Positions 37,596-45,268 of a stretch of DNA of 64,000 nucleotides are shown here, piece after piece. The notes below the pieces were generated by a model that worked only from the letters and a program-made list of their open reading frames with translations, did no database searches and had not been told where the DNA came from. Both the position numbers and the translations under genes were made by a program. The stretch covers positions 54,529 through 118,528 of the forward strand of contig NZ_WEHZ01000017.1 of the NCBI RefSeq assembly GCF_012641745.1, given 5' to 3'. The DNA is from Pseudoalteromonas peptidolytica. Its GTDB lineage: Bacteria; Pseudomonadota; Gammaproteobacteria; Enterobacterales; Alteromonadaceae. Positions within the stretch are counted from its first letter, which is position 1, and each line of letters begins with the position of its first letter.

Positions 37596-38516
37596 CTACA
37601 ACCCTTGCGCATCTGGTGGGTCAAACTCGGAGCAAGTATCCACTCCTGCCGCTTCCATATCTTGAGTTAAACAAACAGTAAACTCAGCGCCCAAGAGCAC
37701 GACTATCCATGACAAATAAACCCATACAAATAAAATAGGTACTGTTGCGAGCGCCCCGTAGATTACTTCGTAAGACGGAAAGTGGCTGATATAAAGTGCA
37801 AAACCTTTTTTGGTAAGCTCAAATAACAGCGCAGCAAATAACGCTCCCGGTACCGCCGCTTTAAATGACACACTTGTGTTTGGTACTAAAGTATAGAGCA
37901 TGATGAAGCCAATCATGGAAATTAAGTAGGGCAACATTTTAATAATTGCACCACTAAAACCCGGGATCCCTTGATCTGCAAACGAGACCAAAGAAACAAT
38001 ATAGGACGTCATCCCAATACTTGCCCCCAGTAGCACGGGGCCAAGTGTTAATACCATCCAGTAAATAGCAAATGAAATCATCAGTGGACGTTTTTTTTCA
38101 ATCCGCCATATTCGATTGAGCGTTGTATCTACATTGCGGATAAGTAACAAAGCAATAACCGCGAGAAAGCTTACACCTATGGCTGTCATCTGATTTGCAT
38201 TACCTGTAAACGCGCTAATATGCTCTTTGATAGTATCAGTCGAGGTAGGCACAAAGTTATTAAAAATAAAGTGTTCAATTGCTACTCTGGTCTCTTCGAA
38301 CCCGGGAAAAGCAGAAAATATTGCAACGCCAACGGCAACAAGTGGCACCAATGAAAGTAGCGTCACATATGCTAAATACCCAGCGTTGACCGTTATTTGA
38401 TCTTCCACACAACGCTTAGCATAGCGCTGCCACCAGCGTGGTTGAGCACGAGAAAACCGTAAAACAACAGCTTTCATTTCGGTGATTGTTTGCTTCATAA
38501 TCAAGTTAATATTCAT
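37596..38516 (-). CDS. YihY/BrkB family inner-membrane protein
   Basis: 306 residues with about six transmembrane helices (from near residue 50 to 280) and the family segments A-Y-V-T-L-L-S-L-V-P-L near the first helix and N-R-I-W-R between helices 2 and 3. E. coli YihY was once called RNase BN, which is now known to be wrong; the function is unknown, possibly transport. ATG 38516. In the same orientation as, and 109 bp upstream of, the pip-like gene; likely one run of genes with dtd. Confidence 0.9.
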   Translation of the reverse strand: MNINLIMKQTITEMKAVVLRFSRAQPRWWQRYAKRCVEDQITVNAGYLAYVTLLSLVPLVAVGVAIFSAFPGFEETRVAIEHFIFNNFVPTSTDTIKEHISAFTGNANQMTAIGVSFLAVIALLLIRNVDTTLNRIWRIEKKRPLMISFAIYWMVLTLGPVLLGASIGMTSYIVSLVSFADQGIPGFSGAIIKMLPYLISMIGFIMLYTLVPNTSVSFKAAVPGALFAALLFELTKKGFALYISHFPSYEVIYGALATVPILFVWVYLSWIVVLLGAEFTVCLTQDMEAAGVDTCSEFDPPDAQGL

Positions 38517-38631
38517 GGATCACTTTACACATCATAACAATCCCCCCCATAATTTATAGCGGTAAATCGTAATAAAATGACGGTCGTTGACCACTTACTG
38601 ATTAATCACCCTTGATAGTCTGGGAGTACGA

Positions 38632-39279
38632 ATGAAGAAACTGACCTTGAGTGTAGCGTTACTTTTGTTAGTAACTGGCTGCCAAAGCGCTTATTACGCC
38701 ACCATGGAAAAATTTGGTGTACACAAGCGAGAGATACTCGTTGATCGAGTAGAAGAAACCAAAGATTCTCAACAAGAATCGCAAAAGGAGTTCCAATCAG
38801 CATTAGATAGGCTAACGACTCTAATCAATTTTGATGGTAAGGAATTACAAGAAGCCTATGACTTACTCAATGATGACTATCAAGCAAGTCTTGCTGCTGC
38901 CAGTGCTGTAAGTGCGAATATAGACAAAGTCGAAGATGTGGCAAAAGCACTATTTGACGAATGGCAAGATGAACTTGAGCAATATTCGAGTGTAAACCTA
39001 AAACACGAGAGTGCTAAGCAATTAAGTCAAACACAACGCCAATTTGAACGCTTACTTCGCTCTATGCGCAGTAGTGAAGCAAAAATGCAGCCCGTGCTCG
39101 ACTCACTACAAGATAATGTGCTGTATCTTAAACATAACCTAAATGCACAAGCGGTAAGTGCTATTAAAGGTGAGTTTACAGGACTAAAGCGTGATATAAG
39201 CGCCTTAATTGCAGATATGAACCGCTCAATTGAAGATTCTAACAAGTTTATTGCTGAGATGAATGCGCGTAGAACTTGA
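38632..39279 (+). CDS. DUF2959 lipoprotein
   Basis: 215 residues. Lipoprotein signal L-L-V-T-G-C with Cys17 as the lipidated residue; Gln at +2 points to the outer membrane. The rest is alpha-helical and strongly coiled-coil (E-S-Q-K-E-F-Q-S-A-L-D-R-L), matching DUF2959. Function unknown. GGGAG precedes the ATG; a terminator follows. Common in marine gammaproteobacteria. Confidence 0.85.
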   Translation: MKKLTLSVALLLLVTGCQSAYYATMEKFGVHKREILVDRVEETKDSQQESQKEFQSALDRLTTLINFDGKELQEAYDLLNDDYQASLAAASAVSANIDKVEDVAKALFDEWQDELEQYSSVNLKHESAKQLSQTQRQFERLLRSMRSSEAKMQPVLDSLQDNVLYLKHNLNAQAVSAIKGEFTGLKRDISALIADMNRSIEDSNKFIAEMNARRT

Positions 39280-39355
39280 TACCTAGTTAGTGGTTGATGT
39301 TTTAATAAAGTTCAGTGGCATAATATGCAACGCACCTTGTCTACAGAATAATGTA

Positions 39356-39391
39356 ACGCCATACAAGTATCACGATGAGTATGGCGTTTTA
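39356..39391 (+). terminator. terminator after the DUF2959 gene
   Basis: ACGCCATAC / GTATGGCGT stem with a long loop, followed by TTTAATT. Confidence 0.75.
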
Positions 39392-39420
39392 ATTATCGAG
39401 TTGAAACCAACATGACATAG

Positions 39421-41373
39421 TCAATCGTCAGCAAAGCCCTTCATTAATAATTGCCAAGCAGCGGCCATGTATACCTGATACTCATGTATGGGTACTGATT
39501 GATCTGGAGGTTTAACGTCCATTTTTGCGGTGCACCTATAGCCATAAAACTGTTCATTATTACCTTGTTTCCACACATATTCACTGTTTCGAATTGTTTT
39601 ATAGCCAAAAACATTTTCCGGTATTTCAGAGCGAACAAGTGAGTGACCAAAGCTAGCAAAAGGCGTATCTGAGCTTGCTATCAAGTCCATAATCGTTGCC
39701 GTTATATCCATGTGCGAGGCCACTTTCCGGTTGCTTAGTTTCGATGAAATACCCTGCCCTAAAAGAAGAATAGGTACATGTGTAAGTTCGTATAGGTTAG
39801 GCTTCGCATGAAAATAACGGCGACTGTAATGGTCTCCTGTAATGACAAATAACGCATCCGGATATTGACGCTGCATGTTATCTACGAATTGCCCCATCAT
39901 TTTATCTGAGTACCATAAATGCCCCAGAGTATTAGGAGATAATAGCTCATCACTCATTACTTGAAACTGTGCTGGATAGACTCCATTTCTCCATGGGTAC
40001 TCGCTATTCGATAAATCTAAATTAAATGGCCCATGATAACTAGTCGTCATAATCAAATTAAAGCTATTCTCTGGTACTGACTTACTAACTAAATCAAAAA
40101 GTTGTCCATCGTCAACTCCCCATACACCGGCACTTCCCTTACCTCCTGCATTTGCAGCTGAATAGATACGATCGACACCATGCCTATTCATAAACTCACC
40201 CACGGTTTGCCATGAGAGTAAGCCACCATAAAAGAATTGTGATGTGTAGCCCTGCTTCTCCATGTGATGAATTAAAGAGTAAGTGTCAACTTTACTGGTG
40301 AGACGACTCATGTTTATCCCACTAAATGGGATCCCTGTAACTAGACTAGATAAAGAGTTCATCGTACTTGAGGCTGCGGGTAAAGTTTGTTCAACAAAAA
40401 TACCGTTTGCTTTTAGCCGATGAAAGTTTTCAGTGAGTCCCAAGCCTCTGTATTTATCCTGCAATGGCCAAGAATCGAAACTTTCCATCACAATGAAAAA
40501 GATACGAGATGGTTTCTCAATTAAGGGGCCTATACTGCGAGTTTCATTATTTAGCAGCACATTATTAATCTTATCCTCGCTTACAGAGTAAGGATTGGTA
40601 TTGGATGTGGTGAGTTGATTTAATTCACCATAATCTTGTATTGCATAAAAAAAGCTACGGAAAGGATTTATCACCAAATTATTAACGAAGGGGTCTGTCG
40701 TAACCGCCGACCATTTTCTAGAAGCTGGGCGAGAATCAAATGAACCACGAGCTGCACATATAAAAACAACAATAACCAATATAGAAAGAATGACTTTTTT
40801 AGCTCTACTTTTAGGGCAAAGATTTATTAAAAAACTATAGTTTCGTCTATCTACAAACCTCGTCCAGAAAAGAACATAAAGAAGCAGTATCACAATACTT
40901 AGTAAGCTACCCCAAGGTTTATATTGCTGAATGGCAGTGCTTATAATCGCCTGCTGATCATCATACAGCCCTTCAAGCATGAAGTAATTATACTGAGAAC
41001 CATACTCGCTGATATAAGTTACTCCACATACCCCTAAAATCACAAAAACACTTTGATAAATAACTCCTATTATATTTCGGGCATATTTAACCAAGTGTGC
41101 TAAGCGAAAAGGCTGTAAAAAGCAATTCATCAAAAAAGGGATCAAAAGACAAACGCCAGCCGCGGAGGAGTCAAATTTAAATCCTGTAGCTAAGGCATCA
41201 AATAGCTGTTTGACAGTAACATCAGAAGAAACCTTTTCACTAAAGTGGAAAAGATAAAAGAGTCGAAATGACATAAGTAGTAATACACCACTGAGCCATA
41301 AAAGGAAGATCTTCCAACTTTCTTTTATAAAATTGAGCCAGCGGCTCGAAGATAAACTATCGTCGACTAACAA
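39421..41373 (-). CDS. LTA synthase-like membrane phospho(glycerol)transferase
   Basis: 650 residues. Five transmembrane helices in the first about 220 residues, then a periplasmic sulfatase/alkaline-phosphatase-fold domain (about 295-570). The catalytic Thr/Ser region is L-P-A-A-S-S-T-M-N-S-L-S-S-L-V-T-G, and the metal site G-D-H-Y-S-R-R is near 500. The family includes lipoteichoic acid synthase in Firmicutes and OpgB/phosphoethanolamine-type enzymes in Gram-negatives; here the acceptor is likely a periplasmic glucan or surface glycan. TTG start at 41373 is backed by AAGGA nine bases upstream. Flanks are AT-rich. Confidence 0.82.
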   Translation of the reverse strand: MLVDDSLSSSRWLNFIKESWKIFLLWLSGVLLLMSFRLFYLFHFSEKVSSDVTVKQLFDALATGFKFDSSAAGVCLLIPFLMNCFLQPFRLAHLVKYARNIIGVIYQSVFVILGVCGVTYISEYGSQYNYFMLEGLYDDQQAIISTAIQQYKPWGSLLSIVILLLYVLFWTRFVDRRNYSFLINLCPKSRAKKVILSILVIVVFICAARGSFDSRPASRKWSAVTTDPFVNNLVINPFRSFFYAIQDYGELNQLTTSNTNPYSVSEDKINNVLLNNETRSIGPLIEKPSRIFFIVMESFDSWPLQDKYRGLGLTENFHRLKANGIFVEQTLPAASSTMNSLSSLVTGIPFSGINMSRLTSKVDTYSLIHHMEKQGYTSQFFYGGLLSWQTVGEFMNRHGVDRIYSAANAGGKGSAGVWGVDDGQLFDLVSKSVPENSFNLIMTTSYHGPFNLDLSNSEYPWRNGVYPAQFQVMSDELLSPNTLGHLWYSDKMMGQFVDNMQRQYPDALFVITGDHYSRRYFHAKPNLYELTHVPILLLGQGISSKLSNRKVASHMDITATIMDLIASSDTPFASFGHSLVRSEIPENVFGYKTIRNSEYVWKQGNNEQFYGYRCTAKMDVKPPDQSVPIHEYQVYMAAAWQLLMKGFADD

Positions 41374-41752
41374 AATAAGTAATCCTTCACTATAATGTTA
41401 AAAAATGCGATTTTTTAATTGATATCCGTCATTTTTAACTTTGACGTACCCAATGATAACACAAAAAATGGGGAAATATACGTAAGTTCTATGCTTATTT
41501 TATTTGTAGCTGGAGTCATTATAACTATTAAAATGATAGTACAAGCTGCTTCTGGAAGTATTTTTAACAGCAAAAATTCCCCTAATATAACTGGCACGCC
41601 TTAGGTTGATAAAACTATAAGTATAGACTAGGTCAGGGTTCGTATTATACGCCGTGGACAAAATAAGTCTTAGCTTTTACAAGGGCATTGGCGATTAATG
41701 CCCTTTGAGCATTCGTGAAAACTACCACCTTTGTTAAAAAGCGCCAGGCTCT
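41374..41752. other. AT-rich gap between the LTA-synthase-like gene and the 3-hydroxybutyrate operon
   Basis: About 380 bp. Open frames of 60-61 codons exist on both strands (41415-41604) but lack ribosome sites and ATG starts, so I do not call them. A hairpin GGGCATT / AATGCCC (41683-41703) followed by a short T-run on the plus strand may be the 3' terminator of the bdhA operon. The promoter of the LTA-synthase-like gene should lie here. Confidence 0.5.
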
Positions 41753-42508
41753 CTACTGCACTGTCCAGCCGCCGTCAAGCACAATGGCTTGGCCAGTAAT
41801 GTTGCGAGATTCATTTGCGAGTAAAAAATTGACTGCATGGGCAATTTCATCCAACCCAATAAAGGCCTTTTTCGGCATTGGTGCCAACATGATATTGTTT
41901 ATCACTTCATCTTCGCTGATCCCATGCTGGTTTGCTTGCGCGGTAATTTGCTGCTCTACCAAGGGAGTTTTTACATAAGCGGGGCAAATGGTGTTCACGG
42001 TGATATCGCAGTCCGCGGTTTCCAGCGCCAATACTTTACCAAACCCGATCAATCCATGTTTTGCAGCGACATAAGCTGACTTATATTTAGACGCGACTAA
42101 GGCGTGGATAGAACCAATATTGACGATGCGGCCAAAGCCGCCTTTACGCATATGTGGCAATACCGCCTTACACAACATGGCGGGGCCTGTTAGCATCACA
42201 TCTTGCAGCAATTGCCATTTATCTTCTGGAAAATGCTCCAGTGCTTCAACGTGTTGCACGCCTGCATTATTGATAAGCACATCTATGTTATCGTGCTGAC
42301 GGATAAAGTCAGCGATGTCTTGCTTATTGGCAATATTGAGCGCAAACGCTTGTGCGTTTCCGCCTTCACTGACGATAGACTCAGCCACCGTCTGTGCTTG
42401 CGCTAAATTCAAATCTACAAGCAATAAGCTGTAACCTTGTTTGCTCAAGGCCATCGCGATATAGCGACCAATGCCACTTGCAGCCCCTGTGATCAACGCT
42501 GTCTTCAT
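41753..42508 (-). CDS. bdhA: 3-hydroxybutyrate dehydrogenase
   Basis: A 251-residue classical SDR oxidising (R)-3-hydroxybutyrate to acetoacetate with NAD. Nucleotide loop T-G-A-A-S-G-I-G (8-15), N-N-A-G, Ser in G-S-I-H-A-L-V and catalytic Y-V-A-A-K. The S-I-H-A-L-V-A-S segment and the C-terminal L-D-G-G-W-T-V-Q are typical of 3HB dehydrogenases. ATG 42508 is chosen for AAGGAG five bases upstream; a GTG two codons earlier is also open. Third gene of the operon, 13 bp after the MetX-like gene. Confidence 0.9.
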   Translation of the reverse strand: MKTALITGAASGIGRYIAMALSKQGYSLLLVDLNLAQAQTVAESIVSEGGNAQAFALNIANKQDIADFIRQHDNIDVLINNAGVQHVEALEHFPEDKWQLLQDVMLTGPAMLCKAVLPHMRKGGFGRIVNIGSIHALVASKYKSAYVAAKHGLIGFGKVLALETADCDITVNTICPAYVKTPLVEQQITAQANQHGISEDEVINNIMLAPMPKKAFIGLDEIAHAVNFLLANESRNITGQAIVLDGGWTVQ

Positions 42509-42521
42509 CGTCACTCCTTGA

Positions 42522-43700
42522 TTATTTTGCTAAGAACTGAGCAATGGTGTCAGCCTGCGATTGAATTGAAAAAATACCGTCTAAATGCCCCCAAACGCCT
42601 TCTATTTCTGTAATTTGCACGTCTTTATTCTTGGCTTTAAGGGTCTGTGCTAACTTACGAATAGGCTCAGGTCTTAATAACAAGTCATTGCTTGCAGGCA
42701 TCAATAACACCTTTGCTGTGATTTTATCGATAGCGCTATCAAAATTACCTTGCATACCTGCGGTGTATAGTTGCGAGGCGCGGACTAAATACAAGATTGA
42801 ATTCGCATCTTGCGTTTCGGCCCTCGCTCGTGCGCGCGTGGCTAGCGTTTGGCTGAGTTTAGGAAGCTGACGAATATCTTGCTTTGCTTTGGGATCAAGC
42901 ACAATAAAGTCTGGAAAACTGGCGTTATAAATAGCGGGGTGCATCGCGTCTTGAGTAATATTAAGCATCGTGGCCGTCAGTCCAGCAAGTGGCCTTTCCC
43001 CGTCATAGTAGTCCCCGCCCTGCCAATTTGGATCAAGGCGGATGGGTAAAGCCCATTTCTCTAACGCCGCAACGGTCCAAGCATCCATCTTTGCCGCGCC
43101 AATCACATGAATTAAACGTGACACTTTTTCGGGGTAGCGCACCGACCATTCTAACGCTTGGAAAGATCCCATAGACGCGCCCATCACCGCATGTAGTTTG
43201 TCGATACCTAAGCTATCCAATAGTTGCTTTTGTACTTCAACAAAATCACCTATGGTCACCACGGGAAAATCCAAGCCGTAAGGTTTACCTGTCTTTGGGT
43301 TAATGGAGGCAGGACCCGTTGTGATCACATCTTTATTATGCCAGTTTGCGTTGACCAAAGTATCTGAACTTATCACAAAGTACTTGTTCGTATCTATCGC
43401 TTTCCCAGGGCCGATAATGGCATCCCAGTAACCGGCTAATACGTCAGACTCTCGATACTTACCCGCCGCGTGAGAGGTGCCAGAAAAGAAATGCGTGATC
43501 AAAATTGCATTGCTTTTGTCGGCATTTAATTTGCCATAGCTTTCCCAGCCGACCGTAACGTCAGGAATGCTGACTCCAGACTCTGTAGTAAAATGCGCGA
43601 GTGTAAAAACTTGCTTTTCAACCAGCATAGATTTGTTTGTCTCACTGCCATAGACAATATGGCTGACAACGAACAAAAGTAACAGGAAAATCCGCTTCAT
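42522..43700 (-). CDS. secreted MetX-like alpha/beta hydrolase
   Basis: 392 residues of the homoserine O-acetyltransferase (MetX) fold: T-G-K-P-Y-G-L-D-F-P, then nucleophile M-G-A-S176-M-G-S, Asp in A-S-N-D-L-L-L-R-P-E, and His in V-W-G-H-L-D-G. Unlike MetX it starts with a signal peptide (1-18, ending VYG), so it acts outside the cytoplasm where no acetyl-CoA is available. The usual MetX motif GGSMGG is GASMGS here. A hydrolase for an ester, perhaps of 3-hydroxybutyrate, is the simplest reading given its neighbours. 15 bp after the permease. Confidence 0.8.
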   Translation of the reverse strand: MKRIFLLLLFVVSHIVYGSETNKSMLVEKQVFTLAHFTTESGVSIPDVTVGWESYGKLNADKSNAILITHFFSGTSHAAGKYRESDVLAGYWDAIIGPGKAIDTNKYFVISSDTLVNANWHNKDVITTGPASINPKTGKPYGLDFPVVTIGDFVEVQKQLLDSLGIDKLHAVMGASMGSFQALEWSVRYPEKVSRLIHVIGAAKMDAWTVAALEKWALPIRLDPNWQGGDYYDGERPLAGLTATMLNITQDAMHPAIYNASFPDFIVLDPKAKQDIRQLPKLSQTLATRARARAETQDANSILYLVRASQLYTAGMQGNFDSAIDKITAKVLLMPASNDLLLRPEPIRKLAQTLKAKNKDVQITEIEGVWGHLDGIFSIQSQADTIAQFLAK

Positions 43701-43715
43701 TGCTGTATCACTCCA

Positions 43716-45020
43716 TTAAAATAAGATAAATAGGGTTAATGCGAGGGCAACCCCCACTAGCGGCACGACCGCAGTCAACGCAGCCATAGACCAATAGGCT
43801 CGTTGATGTGTTTCTTTACAGATAGCGCGAATGGTTGTAACCACATAACCGTTGTGCGGTAAGGTATCCAAAGCGCCTGAGCTAATAGCGACAACACGGT
43901 GTAATTGCTCTGGATTGACACCTGCATCGATGTAGTGCGGTGCCACTAGAGGTAATGCAATGGCTTGCCCACCAGATGCCGACCCGGTTAAACCGGCTAT
44001 CACACTCACCGCCACAGCGGCGCCAAGCAGCTCATTACCCGGCATGTCTGTCATCATTTCAACCGCTAATTGAAATGCCTCAGTGTTTTTTGCGACCGCA
44101 CCAAACCCCACTACAGCACTGGTATTACCGATAGCAACTAGCGCTCCTGTGGTGCCTAAGTTAATGGCATTCCCCATGTTGTGAAAATGCTTAAAGTTGA
44201 TCGCTATAATACTGAGTACACCACCTAACAAGGCTACAATAAGCGCACTTTGCTGTAGCGCATCATGAAGGGTAAAAGACAAAATCAACACCACAATCAG
44301 AGGTAATACACCTGTGACTGGGTGGGGATAATGGCGGTCATGAATTTCAGGGTCGTCATCTCTCGCTTCAAAGTGCTCACCATTTGCCACCGCTTTGGTT
44401 ATCATCTTTTTCAACCACCAATAGCCAGTAATAGCCATAAATATGGCAACCACTAAACTGACTTCCCAAGCCGCATAAGGCGAAGTACCTAAATACTTTA
44501 TTGGGATCCAGTTTTGAATTTCAGGAGAGCCTGCTGAAGTCATGGTAAAGGTGACAGAGCCGAAAGCCAGAGTTGCGGGAATAAAGCGCCTTGGTAAATT
44601 GGCATCTTTAAATAAGCTGAGCGCCATGGGGTAGACAGAGAAAGCCACAATAAAAACACTTACACCGCCATACGTTAATACCGCACAGGCAATCACTACC
44701 GCTAACACAGCATGTTTCATACCGAGTTTATTAACAATATAACGCGCTACACTATCAGCGGCACCGCTGTCTTCCATAAACTTACCAAATAAAGAACCAA
44801 GCAAGAACATAAAAAACCAAGCGCTCAAAAAACCTGCAAAGCCGTCCATATACAGTGTAATAAAGCTACTTTGCACCACATCTGAAGGAAATAAAGCAAC
44901 GCCACTGGTTAGTGCGACCAATAATGCGCATAGTGGAGCTGCAATAAACAAATTTACACCACGAAGAGTTAGCCAAATAAGTAGGCCAAGTCCTCCTGCC
45001 AGTCCAAGCATACTGAGCAT
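43716..45020 (-). CDS. GntP-type permease, probable 3-hydroxybutyrate transporter
   Basis: 434 residues, about 12 transmembrane helices, GntP/CitMHS (ion transporter superfamily) pattern including G-S-A-S-G-G-Q-A-I-A-L-P and S-S-G-A-L-D-T-L-P-H-N-G in the second half. Relatives carry gluconate, citrate-type acids or 3-hydroxybutyrate. First gene of the tight three-gene operon with the MetX-like hydrolase and bdhA, which favours 3-hydroxybutyrate as cargo. Divergent from the TonB receptor gene. Confidence 0.82.
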   Translation of the reverse strand: MLSMLGLAGGLGLLIWLTLRGVNLFIAAPLCALLVALTSGVALFPSDVVQSSFITLYMDGFAGFLSAWFFMFLLGSLFGKFMEDSGAADSVARYIVNKLGMKHAVLAVVIACAVLTYGGVSVFIVAFSVYPMALSLFKDANLPRRFIPATLAFGSVTFTMTSAGSPEIQNWIPIKYLGTSPYAAWEVSLVVAIFMAITGYWWLKKMITKAVANGEHFEARDDDPEIHDRHYPHPVTGVLPLIVVLILSFTLHDALQQSALIVALLGGVLSIIAINFKHFHNMGNAINLGTTGALVAIGNTSAVVGFGAVAKNTEAFQLAVEMMTDMPGNELLGAAVAVSVIAGLTGSASGGQAIALPLVAPHYIDAGVNPEQLHRVVAISSGALDTLPHNGYVVTTIRAICKETHQRAYWSMAALTAVVPLVGVALALTLFILF

Positions 45021-45173
45021 AAGGGCTTCCTTTTATTGTTATTAATGCCCGTTATAAATTGATGTGTTGGGCATACTGTTGATGAATATCAGTGTGGCGT
45101 GCAGGCGCAATAAAAACCATAGTACTAAGGTTATAGAAGCCCTACACCCCGTGTTAATCCTAGCGTATCAAGG

Positions 45174-45195
45174 TATTAGTACTAAGGTACTAATA
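45174..45195. promoter_or_regulatory. perfect 9-bp dyad between divergent permease and TonB-receptor genes
   Basis: TATTAGTAC-TAAG-GTACTAATA in the 248-bp divergent gap. A related half site (AGTACTAAGG) occurs at 45121-45130. Size and position suit an operator for a dimeric regulator acting on one or both genes. The regulator is not identified. Confidence 0.6.
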
Positions 45196-45268
45196 GAAAA
45201 ACTTTACAACTCCCCTATGCTTTGGTGTGACAACAAGCCCCAAATGACAATAATAAAGGGATCACTGG

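Noticed and set aside
41415..41604. Two 60-61-codon frames on opposite strands
   Set aside because: AT-rich gap, non-ATG starts, no ribosome site and no recognised family; they are mirror frames of the same DNA.
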